Positions 1-5,466 of a stretch of 5,466 nucleotides of DNA are shown here, in pieces. Position 1 is the stretch's first letter. Every line of letters starts with the position of its first letter. The stretch comes from an uncultured Oscillibacter sp. (GTDB lineage: Bacteria; Bacillota; Clostridia; Oscillospirales; Oscillospiraceae). The translations under genes and the position numbers were made by a program. Location: contig CAOJHG010000175.1 of NCBI GenBank assembly GCA_948435975.1, forward strand, positions 1-5,466, given 5' to 3'. A model generated the notes under the pieces. The model was given only the letters and a program-made list of their open reading frames with translations, had not been told where the DNA came from and did not search any database.

Positions 1-1232
1 CCCAGACCCGGAAGCTCTTCCGGGTCTGCGCCCTGCGGCATATCCCCATTTTCACTTTTATCAACAAGATGGACCGGGACAGCCGGGACCCGTTGGACCT
101 TTGCGGCGAAGTGGAAGCCGAGCTTGGCATTGACACCTATCCGATGAACTGGCCCATTGGTTCCGGAAAAGACTTCCAGGGCGTCTATGACCGGGAGAAG
201 CGGCACATCCTCTTCTTCTCCGGCGAGGGCCACGCAAAAAAGGCCGAGGCGACCGCGGTAGACCTGGACGACCCAGCGGCGGGCGGCATGATTGGCCAGA
301 CCCGCTGGCAGCAGCTTCAGGAGGAAGTAGAGCTTCTGGGGGCTGGCCGGGATTTCGACCTGGAGGCCGTCCAGTCGGGGGCGCTCTCTCCGGTGTTCTT
401 CGGTTCTGCTCTGACCAACTTTGGCGTTGAACCCTTTCTGGAGGCGTTCCTCCGCATGACCTCCGCCCCTCTCAGCCGCACGGCGGACAGCGGCGAGGTG
501 GACGCATTTTCCCCGGAGTTCTCCGCATTCGTCTTCAAGATTCAGGCCAATATGAACAAGGCTCACCGGGACCGCCTGGCCTTCCTGCGAATCTGTTCCG
601 GACGGTTCCAGCGGGACGCGGAGTATTACCATGTCCAGTCCGGCCGGAAAATGCGTCTCTCTCAGCCCCAGCAGATGATGGCGGCAGAGCGGGAGATTGT
701 GAACGAGGCATACGCGGGGGATATTATCGGCGTATTCGACCCTGGTATCTTCTCCATCGGGGATACCGTCACCACCCCAGGGAAGAAGTTCCGTTATGCG
801 GGCATCCCCACCTTCGAGCCGGAACACTTTATGCGGGTCTCTCCCAAGGATACTATGAAGCGCAAGCAGTTCATCAAAGGCACGGAGCAGATTGCCCAGG
901 AAGGCGCGATTCAAATTTTCAAGCTCCCCGGCGCGGGCATGGAGGAAGTCATCGTAGGCGTTGTCGGCACACTGCAATTCGACGTTTTTCAGTACCGCAT
1001 GAAGGCCGAATATGGCGTGGAGCTGCGGATGGAAGGCCTGCCCTACGACCACCTCCGTTTGGTGGCCCAGTGTCCCTGCAAGCCGGATGAGCTGGTCCTC
1101 TGCACCGGTGCGGCTCTGCTGGAGGATTTTAAGGGGCGGCTCCTGGTGGCCTTCGGCGGCGAATGGTCGGTGGGCTTCCTGACCAAGCACAACCCCGGTC
1201 TGGAGCTGGCGGATTCGCTGTCTGTGTCATGA
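1..1232 (+). CDS. prfC: Peptide chain release factor 3 (RF3), 5' end missing
   Basis: RF3 is a cytoplasmic translational GTPase of the EF-G class that recycles RF1 or RF2 from the ribosome after peptide release. The reading frame is open from base 3 and gives 409 residues. By comparison with the usual length of about 530, roughly 120 N-terminal residues lie off the window, including the P-loop and switch regions. The visible part begins in the G domain: the G4 motif NKMD is at 63-74 and the G5-like GSAL at 402-413. The stretch around 132-180 (YPMNWPIGSGKDFQGVYDR) is typical of RF3 and distinguishes it from EF-G or TetM-type proteins. Domain II follows (FKIQANMNKAHRDRLAFLR), then the RF3 C-terminal domain (GTLQFDVFQYRMKAEYG). 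The C-terminus looks complete, ending in FGGEWSVGF and a short tail. The stop codon (1230-1232) overlaps the start of the downstream regulator, an unusual neighbour for a housekeeping gene. Confidence 0.96.
   Translation, partial: QTRKLFRVCALRHIPIFTFINKMDRDSRDPLDLCGEVEAELGIDTYPMNWPIGSGKDFQGVYDREKRHILFFSGEGHAKKAEATAVDLDDPAAGGMIGQTRWQQLQEEVELLGAGRDFDLEAVQSGALSPVFFGSALTNFGVEPFLEAFLRMTSAPLSRTADSGEVDAFSPEFSAFVFKIQANMNKAHRDRLAFLRICSGRFQRDAEYYHVQSGRKMRLSQPQQMMAAEREIVNEAYAGDIIGVFDPGIFSIGDTVTTPGKKFRYAGIPTFEPEHFMRVSPKDTMKRKQFIKGTEQIAQEGAIQIFKLPGAGMEEVIVGVVGTLQFDVFQYRMKAEYGVELRMEGLPYDHLRLVAQCPCKPDELVLCTGAALLEDFKGRLLVAFGGEWSVGFLTKHNPGLELADSLSVS
3..28. repeat. Perfect 11-bp inverted repeat inside prfC
   Basis: Bases 3-13 (CAGACCCGGAA) are exactly reverse-complementary to 18-28 (TTCCGGGTCTG), with a 4-base loop GCTC. 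In RNA this would be a strong GC-rich hairpin. It encodes the conserved RF3 stretch QTRKLFRV, so it may be only a by-product of codon choice for Arg-Lys-Leu-Phe-Arg. No T-run follows, so it is not an intrinsic terminator. No function is claimed. Confidence 0.6.
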
Positions 1233-1930
1233 AGACAATCCTGATCGTGGAGGATGACTGGGCCTTGGGCGATGGTCTCTGCCTCGCTCTGAAGAGCCCG
1301 GAAACTGTACCGTTCCTCTGCCGCACCCTCTCCGCAGCCCGGGAGTCCCTGGCGGAAAAAACCTTCGGGCTCCTTCTCCTGGATGTCAACCTTCCCGACG
1401 GAAACGGCCTGGATTTTCTCCGGGAACTGCGGGAAAGCTCCTGCTCCATGCCAGTCATCCTCCTCACAGCCAACGACATGGAGACGGACATCGTAGTAGG
1501 CCTGGAATCCGGGGCGGACGATTATGTGACAAAGCCCTTTTCCCTCGCCGTCCTCCGGGCCAGAGTAAACGCGCAGCTCCGCCGGGACGTTCCCGCTCCA
1601 GAGGGCCCGCTGGAAATCGAGCATTTTTCCTTCGACTTCCAGCGGATGGAATTCCGGCGGGACGGGCGGCTTGTGGAACTGAGCAAGACGGAACAGAAGC
1701 TCCTTCATGTCCTGGTGGAGAACCGTGGGAGGACCATGACCCGCGCCGCCCTGGTGGACCGCGTTTGGACCGACGGTGCGGAATATGTGGACGAAAACGC
1801 GCTCTCCGTTACCGTGAAGCGCCTGCGGGACAAGCTGGAGGAGGTCCCTTCCCGCCCCCGCTTCCTCAAAACCGTCTATGGCCTGGGTTATACCTGGGTT
1901 TCCGCTCCGTCGAAAGACCGCACATCCTGA
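1229..1930 (+). CDS. OmpR/PhoB-family response regulator
   Basis: This is a 233-residue cytoplasmic DNA-binding regulator, phosphorylated by the kinase encoded next. The N-terminal receiver domain (about 1-115) starts MKTILIVEDD with acidic pocket residues E8, D9 and D10. The phospho-acceptor is D52 (LLLLDVNLPDG), with T80 and K102 (VTKPF) as the switch and lysine residues, so all key residues are present. A short linker leads to a winged-helix domain (about 126-225) with LSKTEQKLL, a recognition helix near 189-204 (ENALSVTVKRLRDKLE) and the wing KTVYGLGYTW. I chose the ATG at 1229 because the receiver fold begins directly there. A longer in-frame start at 1163 would add 22 residues that belong to the overlapping RF3 sequence. 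No Shine-Dalgarno lies at normal spacing before 1229, so translation probably depends on reinitiation at the ATGA overlap with prfC. The likely target is the promoter of the transporter genes, but this is inferred from position. Confidence 0.95.
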   Translation: MKTILIVEDDWALGDGLCLALKSPETVPFLCRTLSAARESLAEKTFGLLLLDVNLPDGNGLDFLRELRESSCSMPVILLTANDMETDIVVGLESGADDYVTKPFSLAVLRARVNAQLRRDVPAPEGPLEIEHFSFDFQRMEFRRDGRLVELSKTEQKLLHVLVENRGRTMTRAALVDRVWTDGAEYVDENALSVTVKRLRDKLEEVPSRPRFLKTVYGLGYTWVSAPSKDRTS

Positions 1931-1933
1931 ACC

Positions 1934-1939
1934 GGGAGG
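1934..1939 (+). promoter_or_regulatory. Ribosome binding site of the histidine kinase
   Basis: GGGAGG lies 6 bases before the ATG at 1946 and just after the regulator stop (1928-1930). It decides between two nearby ATGs: the one at 1942 is too close and opens a frame unrelated to the kinase, while 1946 has usable spacing and encodes the membrane segment. Confidence 0.75.
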
Positions 1940-1945
1940 CCATGT

Positions 1946-2818
1946 ATGTATCTCATTCTCTGCGTTCCGGCGGTGCTGAGCGTTCTCCTGGCACTATGGG
2001 AGCGGCGTCGCCTGCGGAAAACGCTCCTGCGCCTGGACCAGATGTTAGACGAGGCCGTCCAGGGAAAATTCCAGGACAGGCATTTTGACGAAAGCCTTCT
2101 CTCCGCTGTGGAAACCAAGCTGGCCCACTACCTCTCCGCCTCCACGGTGTCTGCCGTCCGCCTTCGGGAAGAGAAGGACAACATCAAGACCCTCATCGCG
2201 GACATCTCCCACCAGATAAAAACGCCCCTGGCCAATCTGCTTCTTTACACCCAGCTTCTGGAAGAGCAGGGAGCGCCGGTCAGTGCGCTGGAGGCCCAGG
2301 TTAAGAAGCTCCAATCCCTGATTGACGCCCTGGTAAAAACCTCCCGTCTGGAAACCGGGGTCCTGGCCCTGCATCCCCATCCCGGCGCTCTGGCCCCCAT
2401 TCTGGAAAAGGCCGTTGAGCAGTTCCGCCCTTATGCGGCGGAAAAAGGGCTGACGCTGACCCTGGGGGCCACGGACGCGGAAGCGGTATTCGACCCCAAG
2501 TGGACAGAAGAGGCCCTATGCAATTTGATCGACAACGCGGTTAAGTACACCTCTTCCGGCGGCGTGTTGGTGCACGCAGCGTCCTATGAGCTGTTCTGCC
2601 GCATTGATGTGCAGGATACCGGCCCCGGCGTTCCAGAAGAGGAACTGGGAAAGCTCTTTCAGCGTTTTTACCGGGGGCCCGCCGCATATGAGGCCGAGGG
2701 CGTGGGAATCGGCCTTTATCTGGTCCGGCAGATTGCCGAGGGGCAGGGCGGATATGTAAAGGCGTTCTCCAATCCTGGAAAGGGGACCGTGTTTTCCCTC
2801 TTTCTGCCAAGAAGGTAG
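1946..2818 (+). CDS. Sensor histidine kinase, single membrane segment, no ectodomain
   Basis: A 290-residue membrane-anchored kinase that autophosphorylates on histidine and passes the phosphate to the regulator encoded 15 bases upstream. One hydrophobic segment is visible (about residues 2-18), followed at once by a positive cluster (ERRRLRK) that places the rest in the cytoplasm. No second segment, extracellular loop, PAS domain or clear HAMP domain is seen. Residues 19-80 form a charged helical linker. The dimerisation domain carries DISHQIKTPL with the phospho-acceptor H89. The ATPase domain has the N box (N193, N197 in LCNLIDNAVKYT), G1 DTGPGV (224-229), F box LFQRFYRG (237-244) and G2 GVGIGLYL (252-259). 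It is therefore complete and probably active. At 290 residues it is shorter than kinases with sensor domains, and shorter still than the two-segment BceS type. Its input is probably supplied by another membrane protein, most likely the permease downstream (inference). Confidence 0.94.
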   Translation: MYLILCVPAVLSVLLALWERRRLRKTLLRLDQMLDEAVQGKFQDRHFDESLLSAVETKLAHYLSASTVSAVRLREEKDNIKTLIADISHQIKTPLANLLLYTQLLEEQGAPVSALEAQVKKLQSLIDALVKTSRLETGVLALHPHPGALAPILEKAVEQFRPYAAEKGLTLTLGATDAEAVFDPKWTEEALCNLIDNAVKYTSSGGVLVHAASYELFCRIDVQDTGPGVPEEELGKLFQRFYRGPAAYEAEGVGIGLYLVRQIAEGQGGYVKAFSNPGKGTVFSLFLPRR

Positions 2819-2877
2819 TCCTGCAAATCTTTCACTTCTGTTAGATTTGAGAAAGAACATGGAAAGATTCTGATGCT

Positions 2878-2911
2878 AAAGTCTGTATTGTCGAAAGGCA
2901 GTACAGACTTT
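2878..2911 (+). promoter_or_regulatory. Stable GAAA-capped hairpin; candidate attenuator or RNA element
   Basis: The outer arms AAAGTCTGTA (2878-2887) and TACAGACTTT (2902-2911) are a perfect 10-bp inverted repeat. In RNA, pairing continues inward through U-G, U-A, G-C, U-G and C-G, giving 15 uninterrupted pairs closed by a C(GAAA)G tetraloop (2892-2897). A short U-rich run (TTTTCTT, 2909-2915) overlaps and follows the 3' arm. This resembles an intrinsic terminator with a weak U tract, placed just 7 bases before the GGAGG of the ABC ATPase. A promoter has no room between the hairpin and the gene, so transporter transcripts should carry this element. Alternatives are an mRNA-protecting structure that sets transporter level relative to the kinase, or a DNA operator for the response regulator. 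The tetraloop and wobble pairs favour an RNA role. Confidence 0.7.
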
Positions 2912-2918
2912 TCTTGAT

Positions 2919-2923
2919 GGAGG
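2919..2923 (+). promoter_or_regulatory. Ribosome binding site of the ABC ATPase
   Basis: GGAGG sits 8 bases before the ATG at 2932. It fixes the start there: in-frame alternatives TTG 2914 and ATG 2917 would place this site at or inside the coding sequence and add residues before the usual beginning of the ATPase fold. Confidence 0.85.
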
Positions 2924-2931
2924 TAGTTGAT

Positions 2932-3615
2932 ATGACAATTTTAGAAACCAAAGAGCTGTGCAAGCACTACGGCTCTGGAGAAACCCAGGTCCGCGCTCTG
3001 GACGGCGTGGATATTCAGGTCGAAAAGGGGGAATTCCTTGCCATTGTAGGCACCTCCGGTTCCGGCAAATCCACCCTGCTCCACATGCTGGGGGGCCTGG
3101 ACCGTCCCACCTCCGGCTCGGTCACTGTAGACGGGCACGACATCTTCTCTCTCAAGGACGAGGCCCTGACCATCTTCCGCCGCCGGAAAATCGGATTTGT
3201 CTTCCAAAATTACAATCTGGTCCCTGTCCTGAACGTCTATGAAAACATCGTCCTGCCCATCCAACTGGACGGACAGCAGCCCGACAAAGCCTATGTCAGC
3301 CAGATTATCGAGACTCTGGGCCTGGAGAAGAAGCTCCGCAGCCTCCCCAGCAACCTTTCAGGCGGACAGCAGCAGCGGGTAGCCATCGCCCGGGCCCTGG
3401 CCGCAAAGCCCGCTATCATCCTGGCCGACGAGCCCACCGGCAATCTGGATTCTCAAACCAGCCAGGACGTTATGGCTCTGCTGAAAGTCACCAGCCAGAA
3501 ATTTTCCCAGACCATTGTTATGATTACCCACAACGAGGAGATTGCCCAGACCGCCGGGCGTATCATCCGCATTGAGGACGGCCGCGTTCGTTCCTCCCGC
3601 GAGAACCGGAGGTGA
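2932..3615 (+). CDS. ABC transporter ATP-binding protein (MacB/LolD/Bce-type)
   Basis: This 227-residue cytoplasmic ATPase powers the FtsX-like permease encoded immediately downstream. All catalytic motifs are intact: Walker [10 protein letters not shown] (40-48), Q-loop Q92 (VFQNYNLVP), signature LSGGQ (142-146), Walker B IILADEP (162-168) with catalytic E167, D-loop NLD (171-173) and switch H200 (MITHN). The length and the motif wording ([27 protein letters not shown]) match the mechanotransmission subfamily that includes MacB, LolD, FtsE and the peptide-resistance ATPases. That subfamily usually works with permeases having large extracellular domains. The gene follows the leader hairpin, while its own stop TGA (3613-3615) directly abuts the ribosome binding site of the permease. 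The two are therefore almost certainly co-translated as one transporter. The substrate is unknown; antimicrobial peptide or envelope-component handling is an inference from family and context. Confidence 0.96.
   Translation: MTILETKELCKHYGSGETQVRALDGVDIQVEKGEFLAIVGTSGSGKSTLLHMLGGLDRPTSGSVTVDGHDIFSLKDEALTIFRRRKIGFVFQNYNLVPVLNVYENIVLPIQLDGQQPDKAYVSQIIETLGLEKKLRSLPSNLSGGQQQRVAIARALAAKPAIILADEPTGNLDSQTSQDVMALLKVTSQKFSQTIVMITHNEEIAQTAGRIIRIEDGRVRSSRENRR
3608..3612 (+). promoter_or_regulatory. Ribosome binding site of the permease
   Basis: GGAGG runs into the ATPase stop codon (GGAGGTGA, 3608-3615) and lies 8 bases before the permease ATG at 3621. Termination on the ATPase therefore delivers ribosomes to this site, a typical arrangement for matching the amounts of two subunits. 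Confidence 0.85.
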
Positions 3616-3620
3616 CCGCC

Positions 3621-5466
3621 ATGCTGAACGTCGCAAACAAGGGCTGTATCCGCCGCCTTGGTTTCCGGACCATGGCCGCCGCCCGGACCCGGAACCTCAT
3701 TGCCGTCCTGGCCATTGCCCTCACTACCATTTTGTTCACCACTCTCTTTACAATCGCCGCCTCTATGAACGCCTCCTTTCAGCAGCAGAACTTCCGGCAG
3801 GCGGGCGGAGATTTTCACGGCACCTTCAAGGAGCTTTCCCTGGAGCAGACAGAGGAGCTGCGGACCGACCCCTTGATTCAGGAGGCCTTCGCCCGCCTTT
3901 TTGTGGGGATGCCCTCCGACCCGCCCTTCCATAAGGCCCATGTGGAGGTGAGCTATCTGGAGCCCGCCGCCGCGCCCCACTACTTCTGTATTCCTGCCGC
4001 GGGAACGCTTCCCCAGGAGGGCACCAATCAAGCCGCCACAGATACCCGCGTTCTGGCGCTCCTGGGCGTGGAACCCAAAATCGGCGCGGAGTTCACGCTC
4101 TCCTTCTACATTGACGATAACACAAGCCGCCCACAGCAGATTACCCGGACCTTCACCCTCTCCGGCTGGTGGGAGTACGACAGCGCCCTTGTTGCCAGCA
4201 ACGTCCTTCTGCCCCGGTCCGCCGCGGAGGAGCTCTGTGCCCTGAGCAACGGGGACCCGCAGTCCATAACGGGAAAATGGAACCTGGATGTGATGTTCCA
4301 AAACGCTATGCACATTGAGGAGAACCTGCTCGCCATCCTGGAAAACCATGGCTGTCAATCCGAAGAGCCTCTAGCGGATAACTATATCGGCATCGGCGTC
4401 AACTGGGGCTATACCGGCGCACAGTTCTCCAACAGCCAGAGCCTGGGCACCTATCTTGCCATCGCCGCCCTGCTCCTGCTGATTGTCTTCACCGGCTATC
4501 TGATTATCTACAACATTTTCCAGATTTCCGTTTCCAACGATATCCGCTTTTATGGCCTGCTGAAAACCATCGGCGCCACTGGACGGCAGCTCAAGCGCAT
4601 CATCCGCCAGCAGGCTCTGCTCCTCAGTCTTGCGGGCATCCCTGCCGGCCTTCTTCTGGGCTTCTTTGCCGGGAATCTTCTGGCTCCTCTCATCATGGCC
4701 AATACCATCATGGAAAAAGCGGTGATTTCCTTCAATCCCTGGATTTTCGCTGGCGCGGCGCTGTTTTCCCTGCTGACGGTGTTCCTCTCCTGCCAGCGGC
4801 CCGGACGCATGGCGGCGAAGGTCTCTCCCATTGAGGCGGTGCGCTATACGGAGGGCGGCGGAAAGCGCACATCCCGCAAACACGCCCGGAGCGGGACCAC
4901 CGGCGCGTCCCTGGCGAAAATGGCCTGGGCGAACCTGGGACGCAGCAAGGGAAAGACGCTTGTAACGGTCATCTCTCTGACGCTGGCGGTGGTGCTGGCC
5001 ACGGTCACTTACACCTTCTCCACCGGCTTTGACATGAACAAGTACCTGGCCCACAATGCTGACGTCGATTTCATCCTCGCGGACGCGGCGTACTTCCAGC
5101 CCGGCCTCACCGGTTTCCATTCCGTGAACGAGGCCCTTCCGGAAACGATCATTGACGAGGTGTCTGCCCAGGGCGGCGCAGGGATCACCGAGAGCGGACG
5201 GACCTATGGGCAGGTCACGAATGTTCAGCAGTTCCTTCCGGAAGAGCGGTACCGGCAGGATAACATCCGGTGGAATCCGCCGGAGGTCGTGGAGCAGATG
5301 GTGCAGGATGCCGTGCGGGATGACAGCGGGCTGGTCATGAGCCGGACCTTCCTATACGGCATGGAGGACCTGCCGCTGGAGCTTCTGCGGGTGCATGAGG
5401 GAGATATCGCGCCCCTTTTCGACCCCAGCCAGAACGCGATAGCCGCCGTGGTTGAGACACATGATT
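3621..5466 (+). CDS. FtsX-like (MacB-fold) ABC transporter permease, 3' end missing
   Basis: The frame is open from ATG 3621 to the window edge, giving 615 residues without a stop. It is the membrane subunit paired with the ATPase upstream. Membrane segments by hydrophobicity are TM1 about 26-47, TM2 278-300, TM3 331-354, TM4 374-391 and TM5 446-466. Between TM1 and TM2 is an extracellular domain of about 230 residues with FTLSGWWEYD. After TM2 comes the conserved cytoplasmic FtsX-family loop RFYGLLKTIGATGRQLKRI (309-327). After TM4 comes CQRPGRMAAKVSPIEAVRY (391-409), a linker that commonly separates the two halves of duplicated permeases. A second half then starts (ANLGRSKGKT, TM5) with a second extracellular domain from about 467 onward, still running at the edge. 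Related duplicated permeases are usually around 800 residues or more, so some 200 residues and three segments are probably missing. The topology is unlike BceB, whose single large loop lies late in the protein. Substrate unknown. Confidence 0.93.
   Translation, partial: MLNVANKGCIRRLGFRTMAAARTRNLIAVLAIALTTILFTTLFTIAASMNASFQQQNFRQAGGDFHGTFKELSLEQTEELRTDPLIQEAFARLFVGMPSDPPFHKAHVEVSYLEPAAAPHYFCIPAAGTLPQEGTNQAATDTRVLALLGVEPKIGAEFTLSFYIDDNTSRPQQITRTFTLSGWWEYDSALVASNVLLPRSAAEELCALSNGDPQSITGKWNLDVMFQNAMHIEENLLAILENHGCQSEEPLADNYIGIGVNWGYTGAQFSNSQSLGTYLAIAALLLLIVFTGYLIIYNIFQISVSNDIRFYGLLKTIGATGRQLKRIIRQQALLLSLAGIPAGLLLGFFAGNLLAPLIMANTIMEKAVISFNPWIFAGAALFSLLTVFLSCQRPGRMAAKVSPIEAVRYTEGGGKRTSRKHARSGTTGASLAKMAWANLGRSKGKTLVTVISLTLAVVLATVTYTFSTGFDMNKYLAHNADVDFILADAAYFQPGLTGFHSVNEALPETIIDEVSAQGGAGITESGRTYGQVTNVQQFLPEERYRQDNIRWNPPEVVEQMVQDAVRDDSGLVMSRTFLYGMEDLPLELLRVHEGDIAPLFDPSQNAIAAVVETHD

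Larger units (their letters stand above)
2819..2931 (+). other. Non-coding leader between kinase and transporter genes
   Basis: This 113-base gap is noticeably richer in A and T than the genes on either side. It holds no full gene. The first half contains overlapping complementary segments: CAAATCT (2824-2830) with AGATTTG (2843-2849), and AATCTTTC (2826-2833) with GAAAGATT (2862-2869). These two pairings exclude each other because they share the left strand. The second half is the strong hairpin listed separately. A promoter is not convincing: the best candidate is an extended -10, TG-T-TAGATT at 2839-2847, matching TATAAT at four of six positions but with no good -35 upstream. A TTGAGA at 2847-2852 has no matching -10 downstream. 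The gap probably carries the control of the transporter genes, but no site can be assigned firmly. Confidence 0.6.

Noticed and set aside
1163..1228. Earlier ATG that would lengthen the response regulator by 22 residues
   Set aside because: The added residues come from the out-of-frame RF3 C-terminus and precede the normal receiver start MKTILIVEDD, so 1229 is preferred.
1043..1708. Open frame on the minus strand (221 codons) across the prfC-regulator junction
   Set aside because: It covers two well-supported genes on the other strand and has no recognisable motif.
2423..2443. 7-bp inverted repeat TTCCGCC/GGCGGAA in the kinase gene
   Set aside because: It is short, GC-rich, inside a coding sequence and not followed by a T-run. 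Such repeats are expected by chance at this base composition.
2839..2852. Sigma-A-like promoter in the kinase-ATPase gap
   Set aside because: An extended -10-like TG-T-TAGATT and a TTGAGA are present, but neither has a properly spaced partner element, so neither is listed as a promoter.
2914..2931. TTG or ATG starts upstream of 2932 for the ATPase
   Set aside because: They would coincide with or precede the GGAGG ribosome site at 2919-2923, leaving no ribosome site of their own. ATG 2932 has ideal spacing.
3453..4358. Long open frame on the minus strand (301 codons)
   Set aside because: It lies antisense to the ATPase end and permease start, both of which have intact family motifs. Its translation is glycine-rich, low-complexity and without recognisable motifs, as expected of an antisense shadow in GC-rich DNA.
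4371..5120. Open frame on the minus strand (249 codons)
   Set aside because: It is antisense to the permease membrane segments. The product is Arg/Gln/Gly-rich with no domain, so it is a shadow of a real gene.
1229..5466. Assignment as a BceRS-BceAB bacitracin-type module
   Set aside because: The kinase has one membrane segment instead of two. The permease places its large ectodomain between TM1 and TM2 and is duplicated, unlike BceB. Only the gene-family makeup is shared.

Overview
The window reads as one co-directional (+ strand) chromosomal segment from a GC-rich, low-redundancy Gram-positive bacterium. The best guess is a gut-type clostridial lineage such as Oscillospiraceae. This rests on G/C-dominated third codon positions, strong GGAGG-type ribosome binding sites, a peptide-chain release factor 3 of Firmicutes type, and a two-component system placed next to an FtsX/MacB-fold ABC exporter. 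The taxonomic call is an inference, because no marker in the window fixes it.

Layout. Positions 1-1232 hold the C-terminal three quarters of release factor 3 (prfC), whose beginning lies off the left edge. Its stop codon overlaps, in ATGA, the start of an OmpR-family response regulator (1229-1930). After 15 bases and a clear ribosome binding site comes a small sensor histidine kinase (1946-2818) with one membrane segment and no extracellular sensor domain. A 113-base, locally A/T-rich gap (2819-2931) is the only sizeable non-coding stretch. It contains a 15-pair hairpin capped by a GAAA tetraloop immediately before the ribosome binding site of an ABC ATPase (2932-3615). The ATPase is followed after 5 bases by a large FtsX-like permease (3621 to beyond 5466), which is open to the right edge (615 codons visible, no stop).

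How they work together. The regulator, kinase, ATPase and permease form a self-contained sensing-and-export (or lipid/peptide-handling) cassette of the broad kind used by Firmicutes against cell-envelope-active peptides. The kinase has almost nothing outside the cell, whereas the permease has large extracellular domains. The transporter may therefore be the real sensor, passing its state to the kinase, which phosphorylates the regulator, which in turn controls the transporter genes. The permease topology (ectodomain between TM1 and TM2, then a duplicated second half) is MacB/FtsX-like, not that of BceB, so this should not be called BceRS-BceAB. The substrate cannot be read from the sequence.

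The most interesting items are the leader with its stable hairpin between the sensory pair and the transporter, and the translational coupling of the regulator to a housekeeping translation-termination gene. Nothing here proves a wholly new system. The module belongs to known families, and the leader RNA is the part that existing families do not explain.
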